From NCBI RefSeq assembly GCF_009831625.1, contig NZ_WUUS01000002.1, positions 310,001 to 374,000 of the forward strand: DNA of 64,000 nucleotides. Reading direction: 5' to 3'. The notes beneath the pieces are model-generated. The model worked only from the letters and a program-made list of their open reading frames with translations. It had not been told where the DNA came from and searched no databases. Below are positions 51,630 through 61,432 of the stretch, piece after piece; position 1 is the stretch's first letter, and each line of letters starts with the position of its first letter. Position numbers and translations under genes: made by a program. This DNA comes from Halobaculum saliterrae (lineage in GTDB: Archaea; Halobacteriota; Halobacteria; Halobacteriales; Haloferacaceae).

Positions 51630-54623
51630 GTGGACGACGCCGGCTCGGACTCCGAGGAGTGGGGCGATTCCCCCGCCGACGAGGACTCGGACGCTTGGGG
51701 CGACCGGGCGGGCGACGGCTCAGCCGACCCCGGTTCCGAGCCCGTCGACGTGCCGGGCGCGGCGGACGTATCCGATGAACCGGACGCCACCGCGACCGAG
51801 GAAGTAGCGCAGGACGATGGGACGCCAGACGAGACGGCCCACGCCGACGCCGACGGGTCGGAGACGGACCCGGCCGAGGAGGCGACGGTTCCGGACCGGT
51901 ACGTGCAGGTCGACGCCTTCGACATGCCGGAGGTCGCGGCGGCGGACGCGGGCCCCGGCGTCATCGCCGTCGCGACCGCGGACGGCCGGATCGACCTCAT
52001 CACGTCGGGCGACCGGCGGCGCGTCACCCGCAGGGACGGCGTGATCGACGTCGCCGTCGCCGACAGGGTGTACGCGCTCACCGACACGGAACTGGAGGCG
52101 TTCTCCCACGCGGGGAGCCGCGTGTGGGGCGTCGACGTGACGGACGGTCGCTCCGTCGACGCCGACCCCGAGGACGACCGGGTGTACGTCCGAACCGGCG
52201 ACGGGGAGTTCGTCGTCCTCGAGGGGCGGACCGGCATCGAGGCCGGCCGGTTCGACCAGCCGAACGCCGAGGTCGCCGAGTCGCCCGCGGTCGCCGCCGC
52301 AGACGGCCGGCTCGCGGTCGCCTCGTGGTCGTTCCTGACGGTGCTCGACTCGTCAGGGGATCTGCTCGACGAGCAGACCCTCTCAGGCGCGGTCACCGAC
52401 GTGGGGCTGCTCCCGGGGCGTGCGGTCGTCTCTCTGAAGGACGGCCAGCTCGTCGGGTACGAGGGCGACGAGCGGCTGTGGGGGGTCGACGGCGACGTCT
52501 CCTGGCTGGCGGACGCCGGGATCGCGGCGCTGGCGGCCCGCGTCGCCGGCAGCGACTACGCGGTGGACACCGACGGCGACCGGCGCCCGCTCGACGGGGT
52601 GAGCGGCACGCCGATCGCGGCGACGCCGGCGCTGGATCTGGTGTGCACGGTCGGAAGCGGGACGGCGACGGTGTACGCGGCGGTCGGGCAGGGTGACGAG
52701 TCCGTCGGCGTCCGGATCGAGTCGGAGTCGGTGCGTCCCGCCGACCCGACGGTGGTGCTCGCGCTCACCAACGAGGGCGACCGCGCCGTCGAAGTCGACG
52801 CCACCGTCGAGTCGGAGGGTGCCGAGGTCGCCTCCTCGACCGTGTCGGCCACCATCGACGCCGACGCAACCCAGCGTCGGCGCGTCTCGCTGCAGAACCT
52901 GTCGGCCGAGGAAGTGACCGTCGCCGCGACCGCGGGCGAGGCGTCGGTCGAGAGAACCCTGGAGGTGCAGGAGGAGACCACCGCGCTCCGCGTCGACGCC
53001 GTGCTCGATGGGGTCGAGAACGGCGTGTTGTCCGCGGCGATCGAGGTCGAGAACGAGGGCGAGTCGAGCGTGACGGGCGTCACCGTGGGGGAGAGGACCG
53101 TCGGGACGCTCGACCCCGGCGAGGCCGAGCGCGTCCCGTTCGAACAGGACCTGCCCAGCGGCGCGGTGGCGGTCCGCGCGGACGGCGTCGACCCGTTGGA
53201 GGCCGGGACGGCCGTGCCGACGACGCCGACCGCGATCGATCTCGAGGCGGAGTCCGACGGCTTCCTCTCGGTGACGCTGCGCAACGAGACGCCCGTCGCC
53301 GTCGACGACGAGGTCACCGTCGAGGGCGTCCCCGACGAGGACGGCTCGTTCTCGATGCCGGTCTCGATCCCGGCGAACGGTGCCTATCGACTCGCGCTCC
53401 CGGTCGCGTCGCCCGGCGAGCGCTCCGTCACCGTCGAGACGAGCGGCGGACGTGTCTCCGAGCGCCTCTCGTTGGCGCGGTGTTCACTGCTCGGGGAGCC
53501 CGCGACCGGCGGCGACGCCGGTCGAACGGGCGCCGGCGGTGACGGTCGAGGGGCGACCCGATCGCGGGGACGGTCGTCGACCGGGTCCCGACCCGTCGCC
53601 GGAGGCGACGAGGCAGTGCCCGTCTCCATGGACCGACAGTTCCCGTCGGAACCGCCGCGTCGGGGCGTCGTGTTCGAGGAGCGGCTGGTGGTGTCGAACG
53701 AGTCGGCCGAGCCGGTCGAGTTCGAACTGCGAACGGACGACGGCGCCTACGCACAGCGACTGAAGGTCCGCGGGAGCGGGCAGGCGGTCGGGACCAGGTA
53801 CCACGTGCCGCTGGAGTCGACGCTGTCGCTTCCCAGGGTGGAACTGGAACACGAGGGAGGGGTCGCGTCGCTTCCGGAGACCGATCTGTCGGTCGACGAC
53901 GGGGGCCTCGTCGCGACGATCACGTGGCGGCGGGACGACGCCCGCGACGGCGGCGAGCTCTCGCTGTCGCTCGAGAGCGACGAGGGGACGTGGGAGGTGG
54001 AGGACGCCGTCGTGGGCGGCGAGCGGTCGGCGCCGATCGACGCGCGCGTCGGCCCAGACTCGCCGGCACAAGTCACGGTCACCACCCCGTACACGCTCCG
54101 CGACGAGGTCGGGAAGGCGTTCGTTCGCGCGCGTCGGGTCGACAGCCGGGCGGCAGAGGGAGACGTACAGCAGATCAACACGCTGGTCGTCCACGAGTCG
54201 GTCACGGACGGGGACGACGACCGCGTGGACGACCTGAGCGTCGAGGTAGAATCCGACTCGCGCGTCGAGCGCGGGTTCGGGTCTGTCTTCCTCTCGATAA
54301 CGAACGACGGCTCGCGGCCGGTCGCCGGCGTCTCCGTCGACGCCGACGGGTCCCACGTGGAGAAGGCGATGTACGCGGACGGCGACGACGGGGAGACGAT
54401 CGCTCCGGGGTCGTCGCTGCGGTACCTCGTCGACCTCGAGGGCGTCGAGGCGGGCGAGGAGGTCGTCGTCGACGCCGAGGTGACGGCCGGCGAGGCCGCC
54501 ACGCACGCCACCGTCTCGGCAGTCGCCGACGAGGACGGAGCCGTCGAGTCGGGGGACTGGACCCTCGATGTCGAGACCGACGAATCCGGCGGGCCGTCCC
54601 GGCTCTCGACGCAGTACGAGTAA
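51630..54623 (+). CDS. Large cytosolic propeller and Ig-like repeat protein
   Basis: This is a 997-residue protein starting with GTG, two bases after the AAA+ gene. Residues 1-90 are highly acidic and disordered. About 90-350 form a beta-propeller with repeated blades (VIAVATADGRIDLITSGD, RVYVRTGDGEFVVLEGR, RAVVSLKDGQLVGYEGD). From 350 on come CARDB-like Ig folds, each rich in alternating strands (TVVLALTNEGDRAVEVDA, LSAAIEVENEGESSVTGV). An Arg/Gly-rich hinge (about 625-660) is followed by two or three more such domains. There is no signal peptide or membrane segment, so these normally extracellular folds are apparently inside the cell. It may be a scaffold. Confidence 0.7.
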   Translation: MDDAGSDSEEWGDSPADEDSDAWGDRAGDGSADPGSEPVDVPGAADVSDEPDATATEEVAQDDGTPDETAHADADGSETDPAEEATVPDRYVQVDAFDMPEVAAADAGPGVIAVATADGRIDLITSGDRRRVTRRDGVIDVAVADRVYALTDTELEAFSHAGSRVWGVDVTDGRSVDADPEDDRVYVRTGDGEFVVLEGRTGIEAGRFDQPNAEVAESPAVAAADGRLAVASWSFLTVLDSSGDLLDEQTLSGAVTDVGLLPGRAVVSLKDGQLVGYEGDERLWGVDGDVSWLADAGIAALAARVAGSDYAVDTDGDRRPLDGVSGTPIAATPALDLVCTVGSGTATVYAAVGQGDESVGVRIESESVRPADPTVVLALTNEGDRAVEVDATVESEGAEVASSTVSATIDADATQRRRVSLQNLSAEEVTVAATAGEASVERTLEVQEETTALRVDAVLDGVENGVLSAAIEVENEGESSVTGVTVGERTVGTLDPGEAERVPFEQDLPSGAVAVRADGVDPLEAGTAVPTTPTAIDLEAESDGFLSVTLRNETPVAVDDEVTVEGVPDEDGSFSMPVSIPANGAYRLALPVASPGERSVTVETSGGRVSERLSLARCSLLGEPATGGDAGRTGAGGDGRGATRSRGRSSTGSRPVAGGDEAVPVSMDRQFPSEPPRRGVVFEERLVVSNESAEPVEFELRTDDGAYAQRLKVRGSGQAVGTRYHVPLESTLSLPRVELEHEGGVASLPETDLSVDDGGLVATITWRRDDARDGGELSLSLESDEGTWEVEDAVVGGERSAPIDARVGPDSPAQVTVTTPYTLRDEVGKAFVRARRVDSRAAEGDVQQINTLVVHESVTDGDDDRVDDLSVEVESDSRVERGFGSVFLSITNDGSRPVAGVSVDADGSHVEKAMYADGDDGETIAPGSSLRYLVDLEGVEAGEEVVVDAEVTAGEAATHATVSAVADEDGAVESGDWTLDVETDESGGPSRLSTQYE

Positions 54624-54804
54624 CGCCCGTCCACGACCCGGACGGCGGCCGCGTTCCTCGCTCGCGGCTTCTGTGAGAACGGGCCCGACCGTCGCCCCGA
54701 GACCGAGCTATCACCGCGAACAGCGACAGTCACACGAAGAATTACGGAAGCGCGATCCCGAGGCGTGTCCCGCCCTGACAGCCTCTCGGAAAGCCGGCAG
54801 CGCC
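54624..54804. other. Convergent gap between the two large operons
   Basis: This 181-bp region separates the plus-strand and minus-strand operons end to end. It includes no gene I can support and no strong T-run that would mark a terminator. Short inverted elements are present, but none is distinctive. Confidence 0.35.
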
Positions 54805-57531
54805 TCAGGTGGAGGTCCGCGTGAGGAACTCCCCCGTCGTGGCCGCCTCGGCGTCCTGCACGTACGCGTACGTGCGGAAGCCGACGCGGGCGAGCACGAG
54901 CACGACGACGAGCGCGTACGCCCCGATCGCCCCGAACAGCCCGTATCGGCTGATCGACAGGCGGTTCTCGACCGTCGCCGCCCGGTCCGCCGCGGTGTTC
55001 GCCTCGTCGGTCGCGCCGGCGCGGTCGAAGCCGTCGATCGAGTCGTCGTACCGACTGTTGATCAGGTCGATCTCCCCGAGCACCGAGTCCGCCCGCGCCG
55101 GGTTGAGCACGAGGGGGTATCCCGCGAGCACGACCGTGGCGTTCGATCGGTACGCCGCGTACGCTGAGTCGCCGGCGGCGCGGTCGGTCGCGGCGTCCTC
55201 GACGAGCGCTCGATACCGAGCCGACGCCTCCTCGTAGCTCGACCTGTGTCGCCGTTCCGCCTCCTCGTCGCCCGTGTAGTCGGCGAGTTGCATCAGCGAA
55301 CGGTGTGCCTCCGCGGACTCGATCGCGGACTCGTTCGCCTCCACGACGTCGGTGTAGTGGTCGCGCTGGGCGGCGACGGTCTCCTCGAACGCCGAGTCGG
55401 CCGCGCCGACCCCGCCCTGCGCGGTCGATCGGAGCTCGTCCTGTTCTATCGAGTCGGCGTACTGCCGCATCAGGTCGCGGGCGACGGCCGCCCTACCCAG
55501 CGATCGCTGTGCCTGCGTGTAGTTCCCGTTCTCCTGGGCCGTCCGGGCGGCGTCGAGGGAGTCGACGAACAGCAGCGTCGCGCGGCCCGCCGCCAGCCCC
55601 CGTGAGAGGTCGGAGCCGGGAACCCCGGCGTCGCCCCGAAGGCGCTCCTCCATCGACAGGAGCATCTCGTTCATCGGCCCCGCGGTGTCGCTCTTCCACT
55701 GCTCCTGGGAGTCGTACTCGCCGAGTGGCTCGGTGATCCGGTCGAAACTGTACGGCTTCGCCGTCGCGGTCACGTTGATCGTCCGCGACTCGACGCCGTC
55801 GCCGGTCACGCGGAACTGCCAGCGGTACTGCTGGTACAGCTCCGCCTGCGTGTCGAACCGCAGCGCGACGACCAGCGGTTGCGTCTCGCCGGCGCCGACG
55901 GTGCCGCTCGGGCGACTGACGACCGTGAGCCATCGGTCGGGACCCTCCACCTGTTCGACTCGTACGTTCTCGATCGACTCGTAGCCGAGTCGCTCCGCCA
56001 CGTCGATCGTCTGCGTGCGGTTCTCGGTGATCGTCACGTCGCCGTACTCGACCGATCCGGACACCGACAGCTCCGGCTCCTGCGTGATCGTCACCGTCCG
56101 CGTGACGGTCTGCGTACCCGCGTCCTCCGTCCGGACGGTTATCTCGACGTCGTACTCGCCCTCCGGCGTGTCGTCGTCGGCTGTGAGCGCCAGCGTCGCC
56201 TGTCCGGTCGCGAGCCCGTCGACCGTGTTCGGGACGTCGGCGACGTCGGCGGTGATGTACTCGCCCCCGCTCACCATCGACGCGTCGGCGTTCACGACGT
56301 TCATCTCGAGGTCGCCGGAGTTGACGATGCCGACCTCCGTGGTCTCCTGGAACGTCGACGTCGAGGACTTGGGTTCGTCGAACGAGATCGTCGTGTCCGA
56401 CGCCTCGACCCGTTCGAGGTTCGCGGGGTAGATCACCCGCCCGGAGACCGTGAAGGTGTAGCTGGGTGCGTCGTCCGCCTCCGGCGTCACCTTCACGTCC
56501 CACTCCAGTTCCTCGTGTTGGTCGGCCGTGTCCCGAGCGCTCATCGTCACCGAGGCGGTGTCGCTGCCGCCGGCGGTCGTGGAGACGGACCGGAGATCGT
56601 TGAACGAGACGCTGCCGTCGGTCTCCGCGCCGATCACCTCGACATTGAGTCCGCTGATGCCGTCGTTGCCGGCGATCTCGTCGACCCGGAAGTCGACCGT
56701 GCTGGAGGACCCGACGAGCACGTCGCCGACGTTCACCTCGTCGCCCGAAACCGAGGCGATCGGCGGCTTCACCACGTCGACGGAGACGGTGGTGTCCCGC
56801 GTGTTCCCGAGGTTGTCCGTCAGCGTCATCGTGAAGCTGTACGATCCCGCAGAGACCTCGTCGTCGGCGGTGACCTGGATCCCCACGTCACCCTCGCCGT
56901 TCGCGTCGATCGTGTCGGGGATCGACTGCGTGTCGACGGAGAAGCCCGAGGGGACGTTCGAGAACGTCGCCTCCGAGATCACCATCGCTCCGTCGCCCGT
57001 GTTCGGAACGGTCACGTCGAAGGAGGTCGACTGGGACTGACTGTTGGGGTTGTCGAACACCAGCTTCGGGTCGCCGGCATCCGGGAAGCCGAAGTCGGGA
57101 TACAGGAGGTCGACGTACACGTCGAGGTCCTCCGAGTAGGACGTTCCACCCGAGATCGTTGCCGTCCCCGAGTAGGTTTGCTCGTCCACGTCTCCGGTGA
57201 CCGATACGTCGTAGATGACGCGGTACTCCTCGCCTGCGACCGGGTCCCACGTGTTGGACGTACCGCTCGCGGTTCCGCCGACCTGTTCCCAGGAATCGAA
57301 CGCGAAGACCACGTTCCCGCTCGCCCGCGTGATCTCGTCTGTCGCTTCCACCGTGTCGTTCGAGTCGGCCGTGAACTCGAACGACAGCTCATCGGAAACC
57401 GTCTGGTCCGTGAGCGCGGCGTCCTTCTCGACGGTGGTCGAGACGCCGACAGCCGGGGTCGCCGCGCCGAGCGCGACGACGACCGCCAGTAGCACGGCGA
57501 TGAACCGGACCGAGCCGACGGCTCGGCTCAT
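54805..57531 (-). CDS. Secreted, C-terminally anchored surface protein with Ig-like domains
   Basis: This is a 908-residue protein. A Sec signal peptide (about 1-29, FIAVLLAVVVALGAATPAVG) leads into a long ectodomain of beta-rich, CARDB-like repeats (e.g. STSFDVTVPNTGDGAMVISEA and TTEVGIVNSGDLEMNV). A helical part follows (about 620-850), then one transmembrane helix (about 862-881, YGLFGAIGAYALVVVLVLA) and a 27-residue cytosolic tail. Many Asn-x-Ser/Thr sites allow N-glycosylation. It is the last gene of the minus-strand operon, overlapping its upstream neighbour by 4 bp. It should project from the cell and may couple to the internal GTPase through its short tail. Confidence 0.78.
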   Translation of the reverse strand: MSRAVGSVRFIAVLLAVVVALGAATPAVGVSTTVEKDAALTDQTVSDELSFEFTADSNDTVEATDEITRASGNVVFAFDSWEQVGGTASGTSNTWDPVAGEEYRVIYDVSVTGDVDEQTYSGTATISGGTSYSEDLDVYVDLLYPDFGFPDAGDPKLVFDNPNSQSQSTSFDVTVPNTGDGAMVISEATFSNVPSGFSVDTQSIPDTIDANGEGDVGIQVTADDEVSAGSYSFTMTLTDNLGNTRDTTVSVDVVKPPIASVSGDEVNVGDVLVGSSSTVDFRVDEIAGNDGISGLNVEVIGAETDGSVSFNDLRSVSTTAGGSDTASVTMSARDTADQHEELEWDVKVTPEADDAPSYTFTVSGRVIYPANLERVEASDTTISFDEPKSSTSTFQETTEVGIVNSGDLEMNVVNADASMVSGGEYITADVADVPNTVDGLATGQATLALTADDDTPEGEYDVEITVRTEDAGTQTVTRTVTITQEPELSVSGSVEYGDVTITENRTQTIDVAERLGYESIENVRVEQVEGPDRWLTVVSRPSGTVGAGETQPLVVALRFDTQAELYQQYRWQFRVTGDGVESRTINVTATAKPYSFDRITEPLGEYDSQEQWKSDTAGPMNEMLLSMEERLRGDAGVPGSDLSRGLAAGRATLLFVDSLDAARTAQENGNYTQAQRSLGRAAVARDLMRQYADSIEQDELRSTAQGGVGAADSAFEETVAAQRDHYTDVVEANESAIESAEAHRSLMQLADYTGDEEAERRHRSSYEEASARYRALVEDAATDRAAGDSAYAAYRSNATVVLAGYPLVLNPARADSVLGEIDLINSRYDDSIDGFDRAGATDEANTAADRAATVENRLSISRYGLFGAIGAYALVVVLVLARVGFRTYAYVQDAEAATTGEFLTRTST

Positions 57532-58529
57532 TGGCTCGGCACCTCCACGGGCTCGCGCGGGACGATCCGTCCCACCTTCGACCCGTCCACGTCGTCGGCC
57601 CACGTCGCGATCCGCCAGCCGAACGCGGCGGCGACGAGTCCGACGAGGAGCGCGTACGCGAGCGACAGGATCGTCGCGGCCACCGAGAGCGAGAACAGCG
57701 CGTCACTCGTCGCGGTGGCGAGGGTGTTCGCGCGCTCGCTCTCGGCCTCGAGGCCGTGCTTCTCGGCCAACTGGGCGGCGACGTCCGCGTCGGCGGTCGC
57801 CGAGCGTGCGTCGGTGTACGTCCCGAACACGCCCGGGCCGAGCGTCGTTATCGCCGCGACCGGCGAGCCGCAGGCGTCCCCGCAGTCGTCGACGAACGCC
57901 CCGGCGGCGCTCAACGCGGAGTCCATCCGCTCGCGGTCGGACTCGTAGATCGCGCGGACGCGGCTCGCCTCGGCACTCACCGACGAGTACCGTTGGCTCG
58001 CGCCGGCGGCCTCGAACGCCGCCGCGGCGCTCTCGAGGTCGTCGAGTTCGGCCGAGGTGTTCGTCGCCTCCCGGGAGCGCTCGTACAGCACCTCCCCGCG
58101 CTGCTGGTAGAACCGCTCGAGACCGAGTCGGGCCAGCGTCGCGTAGCCGTCGCCGCCGGCCTCCTCGAGCCGCTCGATGGCTTGGGAGGTGGCGTCGGCC
58201 CGCGCGAGGCTCTCGTCGGTGCTGTCGTTCTGTGCGGCGCCGTACGCCGCGGTGAACTCCTCGAGGACAGTCACGACCGCGGCCATCTGTTCGCGGTCCG
58301 CCTCGGTGAACTCGCCGGTCTGTACGTCCGTGACGGCCTGTCCGCGCATCACCTCGAACTCGGAGTACGTCGACAGCGCCGGGGAGTCCTCGTACTGCCG
58401 TAGCTCCGTGAGGAACTCGTCTGCCGTCTCGGCGTCCGTCTGGGTCGCCCCGACGGGCACCGTGCCGACGACGAGCAGGAGACACACGGCGAGCGTTGCG
58501 ATCGGTTGGGTAGGTCGGTTGGATAGCAT
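57528..58529 (-). CDS. Secreted helical protein with C-terminal membrane anchor
   Basis: This is a 333-residue protein. A signal peptide (IATLAVCLLLVVGTVPVGATQ, residues 9-29) is followed by a helical ectodomain, with a small cysteine pair DDCGDACGSP that may form a disulfide. One transmembrane stretch (about 278-309, LFSLSVAATILSLAYALLVGL) and a 24-residue cytosolic end complete it. The helices resemble the helical section of the downstream surface protein, so the two may pair. The ATG at 58529 lies two bases after the upstream stop. No family is recognised. Confidence 0.75.
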   Translation of the reverse strand: MLSNRPTQPIATLAVCLLLVVGTVPVGATQTDAETADEFLTELRQYEDSPALSTYSEFEVMRGQAVTDVQTGEFTEADREQMAAVVTVLEEFTAAYGAAQNDSTDESLARADATSQAIERLEEAGGDGYATLARLGLERFYQQRGEVLYERSREATNTSAELDDLESAAAAFEAAGASQRYSSVSAEASRVRAIYESDRERMDSALSAAGAFVDDCGDACGSPVAAITTLGPGVFGTYTDARSATADADVAAQLAEKHGLEAESERANTLATATSDALFSLSVAATILSLAYALLVGLVAAAFGWRIATWADDVDGSKVGRIVPREPVEVPSQ

Positions 58530-58531
58530 CG

Positions 58532-61432
58532 TCAGTACATCGTCCTGTTGAGCCGGTCGAGCAGGCGCGGGTGTTCGAACAGCTCCGTGACCGACTCGAC
58601 GAAGCCGGCGACGGCGAAGACGAACGCCGCGTTCCGCACCTCGTCCGACTCCCGCGTCTCGCCCTCGTACGCCTGTAGTTCCTCGAGGACGTCGCTCGCG
58701 GGCGAGACGACGTTCACCTCGCCGCGGTGGTCCTCGACGGTCGATTCGGCCTCCGAGAGCCGCGACTTCAGCTCCGCCCGCTGGCTCACGCGGTCCGCCG
58801 CCGCCAGTTCGAAGAGGTCGTCGAGGTCGTAGTCCGCCCGCCACTCCTCGGAGACCTCGCGCATGTCCGCACACGCGCTGAACAGGTCGACGTTGTGCTT
58901 CGTGTTCATCGCGTTGTCGACGCCCTCGACGCAGCCGCGACCCGCCGACAGCATCGCGTCGACGACGGGGTCCGGTTCGACCCCGGTCTCGGCGAACCGG
59001 ATTCCGGAGTCGGGGACTCGCTCGACTGCGTCGCCCAGCGAGCGCGCGACGCTCGCGTAGTAGCTGTGAACGGCTGAATCGAGCCGACCGCCCGGGAGGA
59101 GGTCGTCCGCCTCGCGGCGCAGCGCCTCGAGCGACTCCCGCTGGGTCGCCGACAGCTCGAACGCGAACGGCACGTCGAGCGTGACGGTCGCCGTGTCGTC
59201 CTCGGGGACGGTGACACGCGAACGGACGTCCTCGAACGGCTCGCCGTCGACCGAGCCGACCAACGTGTACTCGCCGGCCGGGAGTCCGACCGCGTCGCCG
59301 CCACGATCGGTGGGGCTCGACTCCCGCAGTCGCTCCTTGAGCCACTCGTCGTCGGTCTCGAGGCTCACGTTCACATCGTCCGTCGGCTCGCCGCCGATGG
59401 CGGTTTCGACCCGGAGCGTTCCGGTCTTCCCGACGACGCGCAGTTCCTCGGGGACGTCGTTCGGGTCGGTCACCTCTCGGGTGTCGGGTTCGTATCGCTC
59501 GTGTTCCGCGGTCACCTCCACGCCGGAGGCGGTCATCGGGAGCGTCAGCGACACCTGTCCGCTCTCGTCGGTCCGCTCCGTGACCCGCTCGCCGTCGAAC
59601 GTCGCGGTGACCGTCGCGTCCCGCACCGGCTCGCCCGTCTCGTCGATGACGCTGACGCGTTTCGACGCCGGCTGGAAGCTCAGCGTCACCCGGTCGTCAC
59701 CCACCTCCGCCGTCTCGGTGACGGTCGCGCCGTTGTACGAGGCGGTGAACTCGTACGGCTCGGCGTCGAGGGTCCACGTGACGACCCCGCCGTCGACCGT
59801 CTCCTCCCGGCCGCCGCCGTCGCGGTTGACGCCGCTGGACGACCCCAACGGCTGGCCCGTCGGTCGCGCGGTCAGGTACACCTCGTCGGAGAGCTGCTCG
59901 TTCGCGAACCCGTCGGCGATCCGGACGCGCACGTCCCGCGTCCGTGTCGACGCGGCCGCTCCGGATCCCGAGCCGTCAGACTGGCCGAGCACGAACTTCC
60001 CGACCGCAACTCCGCCACCCCCGACGAGGAGCACAAGGAACCCGAGGACCAGCCCGAGTTCGAGGGACCTGGGCAAACCGACACTGGGGATGAAGCCGAA
60101 CAGGTCACCCTCTTGATTGTCCGGGCCCACGGCAGTCGTCGTATTCCCCTGGTCCGACTCGTCGGTCGCCGGTTGGAGTGCCGACGGTTCGCCGTCGCCG
60201 ACGGAGACTGTCGTCGCCCGCGCGTCGGCGAACGCGACGACCATCCGGTAGGACCCCTCGGGGTTCAGTTCCGACTCGTTCGAGAGCCCGAGCAGCGAGA
60301 GCGTCGCGCCGTCGACCGACGCGTTACTCAGTACGCCGACCTCGCTCGACGTCGACAGGAGGACGAACGAGACCTCGTCGCCTTCGAACGTGCCGGTATC
60401 CAGCGTCACGCTGCGGTTCCCCTCGGCGACGGACGCGGACTCCGGATCGGTGTCGTTGTACGTCGTCGACAGCACCGCCGATCCCTCGGTCGTCACGTCG
60501 ATCGTGACGCTGTCGATCCCGGCGATGTTCTCGTTCTCGACGACCACCGACGTGACGCCGTCGCTCTCCCGTGCGGTCGTCAACACGGCGTATTCACCAT
60601 CCGGTCCGTTCGTTTCGAGGTGGACACCGTACTCCGTTCCACCGACCAATAACGGCGACTCCACCGTCACGCGACCGGGAGACACGAGGACCCTCGGGTC
60701 GGGAGCGGCGTTCGTGAGCGACACGGCCGTCTCACCCGTGACGGAGGGTCCCCCGTCGGCCGCAGAAAGCCTCAGGTCCGCGGGCGGCGCGAGGAGCCCC
60801 GTGAACGCTTCGTCGCGGTCGATCCGGACCGTCCCGTTCTCGAGCGTCGCCGAGAGCGTTTCCGAGCGATCGTCGCCGTTCGCGGTCGCGGCCAGTTCGA
60901 AGGACGCGCCGTCGAGCCCGGCGGTGTCGTTGGTCGCTGTCAGGGTGAGCCGTCCCTCCTCGTCGAAGGAGCCGGCTCCGTCGCCGAGGTCTAGATGCCG
61001 GAGATCGACGCCCTGTTCGGTGAGGAAGTCGGTCCGGTTGTCTTCGGATCCCTGGTACACCTGCACGGTGGCGTTCGCCAGCGAGAACTCGGGAAGCCTG
61101 TTGGACGCGACCGTGTACGTGTAGACCCCGTCGGCCTCGGAGTCAGGCGAGACGCCCGATATCGTTTTCTTCTCCCCGCCGGATTCGATCAGGACGTTCA
61201 CTGCCGAGTCGTTTCCGACGCGTTCGGCGTCGAGTTCGAATCGCAGGGCCCCGGAGTCTGTCTGACGCAGATCCCCCGCTGCCATCGTCGATCCCGACGC
61301 CGTCAGCGCCCCGACCGTCGGGGAGTCGGGAGCGCCGACCGTAGCGGTCGCCGTCGCCGGCCCGACGACGAGCGCCAGCACGAGGAGCGCGACGAACAGC
61401 CGTCGGTGTGTGGTGTTCCCCATCCGGCTCAC
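58532..61432 (-). CDS. Secreted protein with Ig-like ectodomain, one membrane span, cytosolic PEGA-like part
   Basis: This is a 966-residue protein. A signal peptide (about 8-32) leads to an ectodomain of strand-rich repeats with many Asn-x-Thr/Ser sites. A single transmembrane helix sits at about 457-482 (LELGLVLGFLVLLVGGGG). The 480-residue cytosolic part has carboxypeptidase-regulatory-like Ig folds (KRVSVIDETGEPVRDATVTA, and later LRVETAIGGEPTDDVNV). A helical domain with several Cys and His residues ends it. The large internal half is unlike its two siblings and is a good candidate to contact the FtsZ-like protein directly. Start is GTG, overlapping the upstream gene by 4 bp; an ATG at 61423 is an alternative. 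Confidence 0.75.
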   Translation of the reverse strand: MSRMGNTTHRRLFVALLVLALVVGPATATATVGAPDSPTVGALTASGSTMAAGDLRQTDSGALRFELDAERVGNDSAVNVLIESGGEKKTISGVSPDSEADGVYTYTVASNRLPEFSLANATVQVYQGSEDNRTDFLTEQGVDLRHLDLGDGAGSFDEEGRLTLTATNDTAGLDGASFELAATANGDDRSETLSATLENGTVRIDRDEAFTGLLAPPADLRLSAADGGPSVTGETAVSLTNAAPDPRVLVSPGRVTVESPLLVGGTEYGVHLETNGPDGEYAVLTTARESDGVTSVVVENENIAGIDSVTIDVTTEGSAVLSTTYNDTDPESASVAEGNRSVTLDTGTFEGDEVSFVLLSTSSEVGVLSNASVDGATLSLLGLSNESELNPEGSYRMVVAFADARATTVSVGDGEPSALQPATDESDQGNTTTAVGPDNQEGDLFGFIPSVGLPRSLELGLVLGFLVLLVGGGGVAVGKFVLGQSDGSGSGAAASTRTRDVRVRIADGFANEQLSDEVYLTARPTGQPLGSSSGVNRDGGGREETVDGGVVTWTLDAEPYEFTASYNGATVTETAEVGDDRVTLSFQPASKRVSVIDETGEPVRDATVTATFDGERVTERTDESGQVSLTLPMTASGVEVTAEHERYEPDTREVTDPNDVPEELRVVGKTGTLRVETAIGGEPTDDVNVSLETDDEWLKERLRESSPTDRGGDAVGLPAGEYTLVGSVDGEPFEDVRSRVTVPEDDTATVTLDVPFAFELSATQRESLEALRREADDLLPGGRLDSAVHSYYASVARSLGDAVERVPDSGIRFAETGVEPDPVVDAMLSAGRGCVEGVDNAMNTKHNVDLFSACADMREVSEEWRADYDLDDLFELAAADRVSQRAELKSRLSEAESTVEDHRGEVNVVSPASDVLEELQAYEGETRESDEVRNAAFVFAVAGFVESVTELFEHPRLLDRLNRTMY

